From positions 186,001 through 250,000 of the forward strand of contig JAHQIY010000004.1 of assembly GCA_019054805.1 (NCBI GenBank): DNA of 64,000 nt. Reading direction: 5' to 3'. Made by a program: the position numbers and the translations under genes. Below, piece after piece: positions 54,578-64,000 of the stretch (its first letter is position 1; each line of letters opens with the position of its first letter). The notes under the pieces are model-generated. The model had not been told where the DNA came from. It saw only the letters and a list, made by a program, of their open reading frames with translations, and searched no databases. The stretch is from Brachionus manjavacas. Its lineage: Eukaryota; Rotifera; Eurotatoria; Ploima; Brachionidae.

Positions 54578-57500
54578 ATGAATCGATCTGATATAAATGA
54601 ATTCATTGAACAAAATCAAGCTTTTTTTGATAGAAGATGGACATCAAATTCTTTTATTGATCGAAGAAATTTAAAAAATTTTGTTAGAAATTTTTTGCTT
54701 ATTTTATCTGGTAATAAATTATCAAAATTAATATTCAAATTACTTTTTTTGCAAAATTTTATAATAAAAGGAAATGATATCAATGGAATGCTTAATGAAG
54801 TTTTGTATGATTTTGAAAAAAATTCATTACAATCAAAATACAAAATAGCACTTCGATATTTTTCTCGAATTTACAATGAAGCTAAACCAAAGGATAAGCA
54901 CCAATATTTGTATCCTTTACGAATTTCTGGATTAAAAAAAAAAGAAGCTGAAAGTCTTAACTTTTTTTCGACTTCTTACATGTGGCAAAAATGTTTGAAT
55001 AGAAATATAAGAAATATTGGTAATTTTTTATTTCCATTCTTGTAATACATTCTTGAAAAATTAATAAAATAGTTCATAGGTGATAAAACGTAAAATTTGC
55101 ACAGCATTAAAAAAGATTCCCAATACGCTCTTTAGAGTTTTACAAAAACCTATTTACGAGTCTTTGTTAAGAAATCAAAAATTGTTAAAAAATTGGATCA
55201 TTTTAAAAATTTTTTTTTCAAATTAGATCATTAAAAAAAATTCCAAACTAAATTTTAAATTTTTAAAGGAGGCAGAAATAGGTTGTCAAGTTTTTTTGTT
55301 GATCAAATTGAAAATCACATGAAAAGTATTAGTGAAATAGCAGCTAATAGATTTTTAAAAAAGAAACAAACTAACGCTTATTATACAAGCACATCAATGT
55401 TAAAAGCATACCAAAATTTCCAGTACAAAGATATTTCATATTCGTCTTTTTATAAATATGTTGATGAAAAGTTCAAAAAACCACATAGAATCTCAGATTT
55501 ATGTGATTACTGTGAAAGAATAAAGTAAATTTTTAATATTAATACAAAAAATTTTCTTTGTTAAAAACAAATTTAAAAAGGGTTTAAAGCAACAATTATT
55601 TAAATCTGCTTTAGAAAATGGATACGATGGACCTGATGACTATTCTTTAGTCAAAGAATTTATTATAATTAAAAAAACAAGGTGTTAATTGAAAAATTTA
55701 GAAATAATCAATTTTTATTAAAAATTTTATTTCTTTTTCCAGAAATGATCTTTTAGGCCAAATTGAATTGTTTTCAAAAATTGAAAGTATTAACCTTCAT
55801 TTTGATATAGCTAATAGGCAAAGAGATTCTTATAATTTAATGCGTTTAAATTTGGAACACGATTACATATTAATAGACATGGATTGGAAGCAAAAAATAA
55901 TGATCGGTTTGTATATTTATATTTTTTGTGTATTCTTAAAGTTTGATCTATCGAAGTTTTGGGCATTGTGAATTTTGGTACAAAAGTCAAAAAAAAAATA
56001 TTAAAAATGCCAAAGCTTAAGTTCTGAATGACCAAATCATGTTCTATAAATCGCAGCAACTGATACATCCTATGTACCACTAATATAATGATTCTTCAAA
56101 TCACTGCAATAATTCTGCAAAATTCAGAAAATTATGAATATTAGTACAAAAAACAAAAACAAAATATAAAAAAAGCTAGATCTTTAATCTAGAAAGACTA
56201 AAACATGTTCTGAAAATTGTAGCAACTGAAACATCTTCTTTACTACCCTTTAAAGTTGAGTTGGACTTTTAATATAATATAATATCCCAAATGCAGATTT
56301 ATTGCAGTGTTTTGCAGAATTAGTATATTGGTGGTACAAAGGTTATTCCAGTAAGAAACTAAATTTTTAAAAAAATCATTCATTCAAATTTTTTTTCTTT
56401 TCTTTTTCTCAGTTTTTACCAAATTTTACAAAATCCTTTCAGAATTATTGACTTTGCAAAAAATGTATTGATTTTTTAAAAAATGTTGGCAATTTTCTTT
56501 CCTTTTAATTGAATAACCTGAAATATCGATTATTTCGGTAAATTATTTGTATTTGGCTTTTAAGAATTTACAATATTTCACGTGAATTTACGTTTTTAGA
56601 ATTTCATTAATGATAAGTTAAATCACTTGAATTAACGTGAAATATTATAAAATATTTAGAGACTTGCTTTAAATTCTTGACAAAGAATTTTGAGACTTGC
56701 TTTAAATTTAAGTATTAATTTCATGATTAACATAATACCTGCAATTATAACTGATTTTATTAATATCGAATACAATTTCGTCATTTTTCAGATTAAAAAT
56801 TAAATAAAATTAAAATTTAAAAATTGAGAATGTTGAAAGATAGTGCAACTTTTTTATTTTAAAAGAATTTTTTTTTTCTTTTTTTCTATTTTTCAATGGA
56901 GCAAAAGTCAAAATTATTTTACTCTTAGAGTAGTATGCATGAGTTTACGGTATGTAAAAGTATTTTTTCTAATATCTTTTATTAACTTTATTCTTAATTT
57001 AAAAATTTAAAAATTTTTGTTCAAATTTATTTGAAATTCACAAAACCACTATTTTTTTGATTCAAAATAATGCAAATAACGGGTTTATCCTTTCATTTAT
57101 TCTCGAATGACTCGTTTTTTTTTCTATTGATGCAAGCCGCAATCGATTTTAGTAATTATTTTTATTTATTTATTTAAATTAAAATAAACTGAAATTAAGT
57201 AACTCATAATCTCTAATAATTTGAAATGAGAAAAAAGCTTTGCATCCGCTTTTATTTATATTTATTAATTAAAGGTCTTAGTCCAAGGCAGCCTAGTAAT
57301 GAATACAGAAACCAAGTATCAAGAACTTTATTTGGTTTTGGGATTTATTTCAAAAAAAATGATACTGTTGAGTGCATGAATATTGATTTGATTTCTTGTT
57401 TGCAAAACAGCGAAACTGGAGCAGAAGTAGTTAAAAACTTTAAGTAATTTTTGCTTGTTTTCTAAAAAATTTTTTCTAATAATTTTAGTAGATTTTTAAG

Positions 57501-58457
57501 AAATTTAGATGTTTTCAAAAAAATTGAAACAAAAAAATACATTATTTGGGCTGATACTGGAACTCACTTTAGGTGTTCTGAAGTCATCCATTATTTATTT
57601 CAAGAGCTTTCAAGAGATAAAATAAAAGTATGTTTGAACTTCTTTGTAGAAAAACACGGTAAAAATAGTCGAGATCAACATTTTTCCGCTGTTTCTAATT
57701 TTATAAATCAAGAATCTCTGGTTAAAAAATTAACTTGCTCTCAAGATATTGCTGATGCAATTAATAAAAATCAACTAATTTCAAATATTTATCGACAAAA
57801 AATTAAAAAACTTAAACCAATCCAAACTCTTGCCTATGTTGTCAATTTTACCAATTTTGAAGCTAACTTATCTTTTAAAAAAGTAAAAAATATCACAAAT
57901 TATTACAACTTTTTTAATAATGACGCAAACGAGCTTCGCAGTGTAATAGTTTCAGATTTGCGTATTTCAAAATTGGTTGAGTACGAAGATTCATTACAGA
58001 ATATAATAAATAATGAATTAGATTGTACAACGATAGAAAAAAAAGTAATAGAACCAAAGCTTCCAAATATAATTAGAAAAACAAAAATGCTAAAAAAAAT
58101 CTACGTTCTTTGCAAACAAATCAAAATTGCGAAATAAATGCCTCGCAAGAGTTGAGCATTGTATTATCGAATTTGGATGATTTAGAGGAAAAAATTGATA
58201 ATAATTGGTGTAAAGAAGAATGCAAAGACTGTACAGCGACTATCCGATTTAGATTAACTGAATTAACATGTGAAACCAGAAAAAACTTAGTTGATGAATT
58301 AAAAAGACATCAGCATCCGTCATCAAGAAGTAATCAGTACAAAAAAAATAGATCAAAAGATGAGGCAATGAATGAGTTGAAAGCGCATTATTTAAAAAAT
58401 CATAGGAAAGATAATTTAACTTTCGAAAACTCAAATATATTTTGTAAAAAAATGTAG
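54578..58457 (+). CDS. Spliced DDE-like transposase of the 17 kb element
   Basis: Exons: 54578-55019, 55269-55524, about 55578-55681, 55743-55906, 57275-57443, 57489-58457; most junctions keep phase (for example I-G|G-R-N-R, I-G|L-S-P-R-Q). About 700 residues. Exon 2 has SSFYKYVDEKF and CDYCERI, likely half of a zinc knuckle. Exon 4 ends YILIDMDWKQKIMIG, the first acidic residue. Exon 6 has YIIWADTGTHFRCSEVIHYL, the second, then LNFFVEKHGKNSRDQHFS with the candidate third. This D..D..E pattern on a predicted RNase H-like fold is what marks it as a transposase. The exon 2/3 join is one base off, and near 58090 the frame shifts in an A8 run before QTNQNCEINASQEL. Intron 4 (1.37 kb) holds a MITE. 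Superfamily not recognised. Confidence 0.6.
55966..56350. repeat. MITE in transposase intron 4
   Basis: Starts gtgaattttggtacaaaagt, with internal cagcaactgatacatc and tgtaccac. It contains two diverged inverted halves, the second ending ggtggtacaaaggttattcc. The homologous copy at about 59840-60805 is split by a Merlin-like element. Its presence lengthens an otherwise short intron. Confidence 0.7.
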
Positions 58458-58511
58458 CCAAAAATTTTTATGTTTACAGAGTTTAATAATGCATAAACTT
58501 AGACAAATAAA

Positions 58512-59593
58512 GTAGAATTTTGTGGAATTAAAAATTTGAAATGTAACTGTTTTTTGAACTGTATCATTCAATTGTTTTTTTTTATACCTATAATTCGGAA
58601 CAAAATTCTACATTTCGAATATTTAACAGATACTTCCTTGTTTTTGAAGGAATTACGAACTATGTTTTTACAGCTCAAAAATAAAATAGGTCCAGTTGAT
58701 CCAACCAAACTAATCAACTCTTTTGGTAACGAAAAAATTTGGTTTTCACAACAACAAGATGTAAATGAATGTTTCAAAAAAGTAAATATTTAAGATCATT
58801 ATAAATATTGAAACAACTCACTAATTTTTTTTTAGTTTATTGAAAAATTGGAAATAATTAACTTAATTGAATATTTTTTCGATACGATTATGGATTTATT
58901 TAAAGGAAATATTAAAGTTTGCTCCTTAAATTAATTTGGAAAACGAAAAAATTTTTTTTAAACCTTTTATTTAAGTCTATTTTAGTTAGCGAAGAAATTG
59001 GTTATAATTCAAATACATTTGATGATTTTATAGAAATAAATTTAGTTGTTGATGGAAAAAAAAATAGTATAAATGTATAAAATTAAATTATTTTTTTAAT
59101 ATTTTTAGTTTATGAATCTTTATGCGAACTACAACAAGCTACATATTTTTCAGGAGAGGATCAAGTTATAATTGAAAATCACGGACCTAAAGATTGCATA
59201 AAATTTCAAAAATTCAAAAAACTTCCTCCGATTTTGAATTTTTGTTTATTAAGATTTAAATATGATGAACAATCAAAAAAACAAATTAAAATCAATGATA
59301 AATTTGAATTTCCGGAAATATTAGATTTAAATAAGTACGTTATAGAAGGAGAATCTCAAATATTCTATTTATTTGCCGTAATTGTTCACATTGGAGAAAT
59401 TGACAAAGGACATTATGTAATTTATATCAATCCGAATTGCGAAAACAACTGGTATAAATTTGATGACAATAAAGTCACAAAAAGCCTAAAAGAGGAAGCA
59501 ATTGGTCTAAATTTTGGAATTGAGGAAAAATCAAGTGCATATATGCTTACTTATATCCGTAAAAAAGATGCTCAGGCTATTTTCAAGGAATAA
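58512..59593 (+). CDS. USP-type ubiquitin-specific protease carried by the element
   Basis: Exons 58512-58781, 58836-58916, 58976-59066, 59109-59593, about 308 residues, GT..AG introns of 40-60 bases. The Cys box reads VEFCGIKNLKCNCFLNCIIQ, aligning with the family G-x-x-N-L-G-N-T-C-Y-L-N; the catalytic Cys is kept though preceding residues differ. Next WFSQQQDVNECFKK, FIEKLE and NTFDDFIEINLVV, as in USP7/USP47-like enzymes. Then SGEDQ, the LNFCLLRFKYD strand, IFYLFAVIVHIGEIDKGHYV with the catalytic His, and NNWYKFDDNKV with the Asp. The zinc-ribbon cysteines are lost. It would remove ubiquitin from proteins, perhaps protecting the transposase. No ATG is apparent at the start, so an upstream exon or fusion to the transposase is possible (55 bases after its stop). 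Confidence 0.75.
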
Positions 59594-59740
59594 AAAAAAT
59601 TAAATAAATAAAGTTGTTTTTTTTAAATTATTAATTTTTAATAAATAAGTTTCATGTCTAAAAAAGATACTTTTAATTAGATTATCACATTTATTCGTTA
59701 AATTGAAGTAATACACTTTAAACGCCACAAAGTGAGCTTA
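59350..59740 (+). repeat. Inverted homology block shared with left arm
   Basis: Covers the USP 3' end and about 150 bases beyond (aaagatacttttaattagat). Matches 48010-48430 in inverse orientation at moderate-high identity. Confidence 0.8.
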
Positions 59741-60033
59741 AAACATACTTGCATAATTTTACAAGTTAAAAAAAACAATCAAAAATATCAAAACATGATT
59801 TACTCTAGCATTTTTCCATCCATCAGTAAACAGGCCAAAATACTGATTCTGCAAAATCCTGCAAAATTCAGAAAATTGTGAATTTTAGTACAAAAGAGTT
59901 TTGCAGATTTATTGCAGAGTTTTGCATAATCAGTATTTTGGTGGTACAAAGAATGTATCAGTTGCTAAAATTTACAGAACACTTTGGTCCTTCTGAACTT
60001 AAGCTTTGGCACTTTTAATATTTTGTTTTTGAT

Positions 60034-60775
60034 GGGTCTTGCCTGTTATGTGACCAGTGACTTTATGTCGATTTGGTGACCAGGTATTTTTTCTGACTGG
60101 TCACATATTCACTGGTCACCTAATATGTGATCAGGCAAATTTTCTTTATTTGGTAAAAATGTTTATAAATAATTTTAACCTGGTCACCTAATTAAACATT
60201 TGGTCACATAAATTTCAATTAAGTTTGATAAAATTTAATTGTAAATATAATAAAATAATTTCAATTGCAACTATACTTGGACATGAGGACATGAGAGGTT
60301 CAAAACGGTCCGAAATTCAAAGTTATTTGGATGAATTCACTTGGAGGTTCAATAATAATTTAAATATTCATCGAATATGGTGTAATAATTTAATGTTGAA
60401 TATTATAGCTAAGTATTTTAGGCCTGGTTCTAAGTAATTTAATAAAAAAAGCTCCAATTGCTTCTGAAGCGACACAGTCTGCAAAAATGAGCGTGGTGTA
60501 AAGCAACACATCGCAAAAATGCATAAATACTTTTTTATTGAATTTTTATAATTTTAAATTAATATACAAATTGGTCACGTAAATAAAAAAACTGGTCATA
60601 TAAATTTAATAACTGGTCACTAAAATAATAAAATTTTTTTTAAAAAAAATTCATTATTTTAATAGTAATATTGCCTGGTCACATATTAGGTGACCAGTGA
60701 ATATATGAACAGTCAGAAAAAATACCTGGTAACCAAATCGACATAAAGTCACTGGTCACATAACAGGCAAGACCC
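60034..60775. mobile_element. Merlin-like element with ~105-bp TIRs
   Basis: Ends GGGTCTTGCCTGTTATGTGA / reverse of TCACATAACAGGCAAGACCC, near-perfect over about 105 bases with repeated ctggtcac words. Flanking octamers TTTTTGAT and CTTTTGAT differ at one base. The uninterrupted MITE at 55990 supplies the empty site. The GGGTCTTG tip is shared with 16238-16838. Confidence 0.85.
60225..60437 (+). pseudogene. Merlin/ISXO2-type transposase C-terminal remnant
   Basis: 70-codon frame inside the element with KRSEIQSYLDEFTWRFNN. Y-L-D-E-F-x-W-R-x-N closes the ISXO2/IS1016 transposase domain used by Merlin elements. The catalytic part is absent, so the element is nonautonomous. Confidence 0.5.
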
Positions 60776-60805
60776 CTTTTGATTTCTGTACCAAAATTCA
60801 CAATT

Positions 60806-62511
60806 CCATTTAGCTCGACACAGATAAATCAAATAAATAATGATAATTTTTAATTCAATTTTTAAATCAATTTTTATACACAATTATGAAAAAATTCTAT
60901 TTTATTCTTTAAATTTATAATTTTTACTATTGTAATTTTTGTTTGTTTACTTTTTAAGAATGAAAAAACTATGTAATATAAACTATTCATTTTTTATTTT
61001 TATCTATCAACTATGCCTCTTGATTTGAGGAAAAAACTTAACTTTAAAATTCTAAAAACATAATTGTTTCTTTATTTTTAATTTTATCATCGCCGAGTCT
61101 GGCGTTATTTTGAAATAAATTAAATTTAGTGAAATTAAATTATTTAAATTTATTTAGAAAGACAAAAATGTATTTTATTTAAATTTTTTTTTACATCACC
61201 CTCGCGTTAGTTACTTAATAAATAAATAAAAATAAAATAATAGCTATTGGATGTAAAATTTTTCAATTTAATTAGAATGAATTTTCATCATCATGCTCTC
61301 ATCTTTAACTATCTGCCTGTTTTTTTAGCCACTAAATAGAGGTATTCAGAGACTTAGTTAAGGATTAATCAATTAAAAGAAAAAAGAAGATTTGATGGGT
61401 ACTTTATGGATTTAAAATAAATTTTTTTTATGGACAACTTTTTTGATTTAAAAAAAATCTTTTAATTCAAAAAACTTTTTTGATTTAAGAATTATTTCCA
61501 AAAATAACATAATTTTTTCACCATATTCTAAAATGATTGATTTGGAAAGTGAATCAGATAGGAGTTATATTAAAAGAATGGAAACTCAAGCATTTGCTAG
61601 ATTTAGATAAAGCCTTTATTAAGCCATTTCTTTTTGGCCGGACCAAAATGAAAGAAAAAGGCGTCTAGCATTTTAAAGTTTAAAAGCCATTATAAGATAA
61701 ATTTAACTTTCGAACAAAAACAAAAGTATTTTTTAAATAGAAAAAATTTTTGATAAAATCGTTTTAAATAAAAAATTGGACTTTAATTTTTTGATGTTCT
61801 AAAAAAAATTTTCTGCTTCTAAATAAAAATAAAAAATGCAATCAAATTTAACATCTTGATTAATAAAAAAAATATACAAATGATGTCAAACAATTTATTT
61901 TTTGGCGACAATTTTATTTTATTATAACTCTTTTTTTTTATTCTTAATCACTCAAGTGGCGTTATTTTTTAAGATACAAAAAATAATAATAATAATAATA
62001 ATATTCAATATTTTTTATATCACTTAAAAAAATTCAACCAATTGTGTAAAGAATAAATATAATTCTATATGTTTTTTGAATCAGTAAAATAAATAAATAA
62101 AAAAAATTTGATACCATTTTTTTATTTTATGTGAAATGATCAATTTCGCATCAGCAGCATAAAAAAAAACCCATTGAATTATATCAACCTAAAATATTCA
62201 ACTTTATAGTCAATTAAAATTATATCAACATTATAATAATTTTTCATTTTTTAAAAAAACACAAAAACGCAAAAAAATTTTATTTTTATTTTTTAATAAT
62301 CCTTAAAGGAGGTTAATTAAATTCAATAAGTAAATAAATATCAACCAATATTTTTAATATTTCTCTAATGCAGACATCACATATAATAAATTAATTTTTT
62401 ATCATGTCCTGAATTACATGTCGATAAAATAAAATATTATTTATTTTAATATTTTAAAAATTTGACTTTTGATTTTGATTACATGTTTTTTAAAAAATGT
62501 TTACAGCTTAC
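60806..62511. other. Right-arm spacer with LINE-A tail
   Basis: A LINE-A-like tail (tagctcgacacagataaatc) is at 60810-60840. The remainder is AT-rich with (AAT)n near 61983. This 1.7 kb has no counterpart in the left arm. No gene. Confidence 0.45.
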
Positions 62512-63410
62512 TTAAGACATATCGTTCGGTCTCATTGGATGGTTGAACAGTTTTGTTTTAAATTGAGATAACGACGATGCTTTACTCCATCTGTGTTACG
62601 TGTTACGGAATCGTTCGAGTGGCACAAGCTGAAAAAGGACAAAGAGTTAATAATACCGAGTAAAAGCAATTTAAAATAAAACTATTTTCGAACTAAAATT
62701 ATTTTCAAAGATCTAATTTAAAAAATAAAATTAATTTTTGATTAAGAAATTTAATTTTAGGTTATTATAGATTGAAAAATTTAAGAATGTTTAAAAATAG
62801 AAAAAGATTCCTTTTTTTTTAATCTAAATTTAGAAAGTAAAATGTTAACCATGGAAAATTTATTATAATTAGAAAACTGATCGTCAAAAATTGATAAAAT
62901 TTTTATATTGGTTAATTTAAATATAAACAAACAAAAATCTAAACGAAAGTTTGCGGAATATTCGATAATATTGATAAACTAAGATAATCAATAACTTTAT
63001 TTTATATTAAAATTATAGACAAATGCAATGCCTATGGAATCAGAAAATTTAAAAAAAGGTTTCTTATAATGCTTTTTTCATTATTCAAAAAATTTATTTA
63101 ATAGCAAATATCATAAGGATAGAAATTCCAAAAATAAAATTTTATCTATATGAAAAAATTTTAATATAACTAACAATAAAAACTTAACAATTTTACTTGT
63201 TAAAAATTTTTAAATTTCATAAAAAATTAATTGATTAAATTTATCTCTAGTAAAAGATAAAGTTCAAAAATGACTTAATTTTCATATTTTTTGACTAATT
63301 AGCTATATCAATACCAATTAATAATTGTCTATAAATCGAAAAAAGCCGGGCATTTTAAACTTTAAAAGCACCATTGAAATTATATAATAGAAAAAAATTC
63401 TTGCCATATA
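62512..63410 (-). repeat. Right terminal inverted repeat
   Basis: Inverted copy of 46123-46935. Slightly longer than the left one because of small insertions in the inner, diverged part. Confidence 0.9.
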
Positions 63411-63650
63411 CAGCTGGTGGAATTGCGACTATTTGGGCTATGCCACATGTGTTAGAGAAGCTTTATTGATTCAACAAGAAAATAATGAGAATTTATTTCA
63501 ACTTACAATCAAAAATACAGAATGGATTAAGGTTTTGACAACTGTTGCAGGCTTAAAGTCTCTGAGAAGATTTAATCGCAATTTCGACAAAATTATTAAT
63601 CAAAAGCTACTTGAGAAAAAAGTGAAACAAATTGCCTTCTCACAAGTACT
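63411..63650 (+). pseudogene. Continuation of the gene split by the 17 kb element
   Basis: Open frame from a TAG within the TIR through WWNCDYLGYATCVREALLIQ, NLFQLTIKNTEWIKVLTTVA and RRFNRNFDKI. It has no ATG at its start. Together with 45962-46122 it would form a single protein with an F-box-like or LRR-like helix pattern. The in-frame join depends on the exact duplication length, which is unresolved. Confidence 0.35.
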
Positions 63651-64000
63651 TACAATGGATTTAGAAAAACAGGTTCTCAAAAAAAAGATTCAAATTACTG
63701 GAGCGGTAGATTTAAATGCCTGAATAAAAACTGTACAGTCCTAAAAGCTAATATAAGTAATGAGCCTCAGATTTCAGATGATGTAATTATAAACTTCTGT
63801 GTTGTCAAAAAGAAAATAAATCACAACAGTTTGGAAATAAAGCAAAAGCTAAATGGACAAGAAAGAGAAAATCTGGCTCTAAAAGCAATAGCTGATGGAT
63901 CTGATGTGTTAAGGTCAAATATTATTCTCAAAAGATCTGAAACAAATCAAAGCATTAAAGGTGATTTTATACATGAAAACATCTTGACAAAAATAATATT
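63651..64000 (+). CDS. FLYWCH-type finger protein, runs off window
   Basis: In a frame one base off from the preceding one, the sequence reads YNGFRKTGSQKKDSNYWSGR, FKCLNKNCTVLKANIS and then IINFCVVKKKINHNSLEIK, open to the window end. G-F/Y, Y-W, F-x-C-x4-C fits a FLYWCH finger as found ahead of MULE transposases. It may begin at an acceptor (ttctcacaag) or be a frameshifted part of the split gene. Residues after the finger (LALKAIADGSDVLRSN) are helical. Confidence 0.45.

Larger units (their letters stand above)
59840..60805. repeat. MITE copy interrupted by Merlin-like element
   Basis: Homologous in reverse to 55966-56150: gtatcagttgctaaaattta, cttaagctttggcactttta and the end gtaccaaaattcacaatt. 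The interruption at 60034-60775 falls within tttttgat. Confidence 0.7.
46123..63410. mobile_element. 17.3 kb DNA element with long TIRs, DDE-like transposase and deubiquitinase
   Basis: The left end TATATGGCAAGAATTTTTTT is repeated in inverse at 63391-63410. About 535 bases of the two ends (46123-46660 and 62875-63410) are almost identical. A further 270-370 bases (to 46935 and 62512) match less well. More inverted homology lies inward: 47490-47560 with 59770-59820, and 48010-48430 with 59350-59740. The flanks read caaa|TATATGG and CCATATA|cagc, compatible with a TA or TATA duplication but not decisive. Cargo: minus-strand genes at 48.65-51.6 kb, plus-strand transposase 54.58-58.46 kb and USP 58.5-59.6 kb. 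It is not a Polinton: no DNA polymerase B, retroviral integrase, capsid or ATPase was seen. Confidence 0.8.

Noticed and set aside
46123-63410. Polinton/Maverick or other virus-like element
   Set aside because: Length and TIR size fit, but no DNA polymerase B, retroviral-type integrase, packaging ATPase, protease or capsid motif was found, and the tips do not start with AG.

Overview
The window looks like nuclear DNA of a small animal with a very AT-rich, transposon-laden genome. It holds spliced genes with GT..AG introns, two recognisable conserved animal genes (GMPPA and SEC16) and a dense layer of LINEs, a Penelope-like element, a Ty3/gypsy remnant and DNA transposons/MITEs. A monogonont rotifer such as Brachionus would fit the composition and the LRAT-like genes, but that is inference; no ribosomal or mitochondrial marker is present to settle it.

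Layout. 0-14 kb: a hAT/BED-type transposase fragment at the left edge, two inverted LRAT-domain paralogues (2.2-3.05 kb plus strand, 11.8-12.7 kb minus strand) that both lack the catalytic cysteine, and LINE and gypsy debris. 14.2-19.2 kb: a complete three-exon GMPPA gene (minus strand) whose 3.6 kb second intron contains a LINE, a MITE with a perfect 8-bp target duplication and a second MITE with an iteron array. 20.5-22.3 kb: a hAT-like nonautonomous element with a nested element. 22.9-30.4 kb: SEC16 (minus strand, three exons), its second intron filled by LINE fragments. 30.9-33.3 kb: a FLYWCH element with a 9-bp target duplication, itself carrying a PHD-finger element with long near-identical TIRs and an 8-bp duplication. 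33.4-42 kb: Penelope GIY-YIG fragment, LINE 3' ends, MITEs and unrecognised coding fragments. 43.0-45.5 kb: a decayed multi-exon coiled-coil gene with two MYT1-type zinc fingers.

46.12-63.41 kb is the most striking region: a 17.3 kb unit bounded by long terminal inverted repeats. It encodes a spliced DDE-like transposase and a USP-type deubiquitinase on the plus strand, and three small genes on the minus strand, one with a C2H2 finger. The 3' end of the deubiquitinase gene is repeated, inverted and broken, inside the left arm. The unit appears to split an open reading frame that is visible on both outer flanks. I read it as a large cut-and-paste element carrying accessory cargo; I do not know a described superfamily that matches this gene set.

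Nested insertions allow relative dating: MITE into LINE, LINE into LINE, PHD element into FLYWCH element, Merlin-like element into a MITE inside the 17 kb unit. Several frames in the 43-59 kb genes break inside A homopolymers, so either decay or assembly error must be kept in mind.
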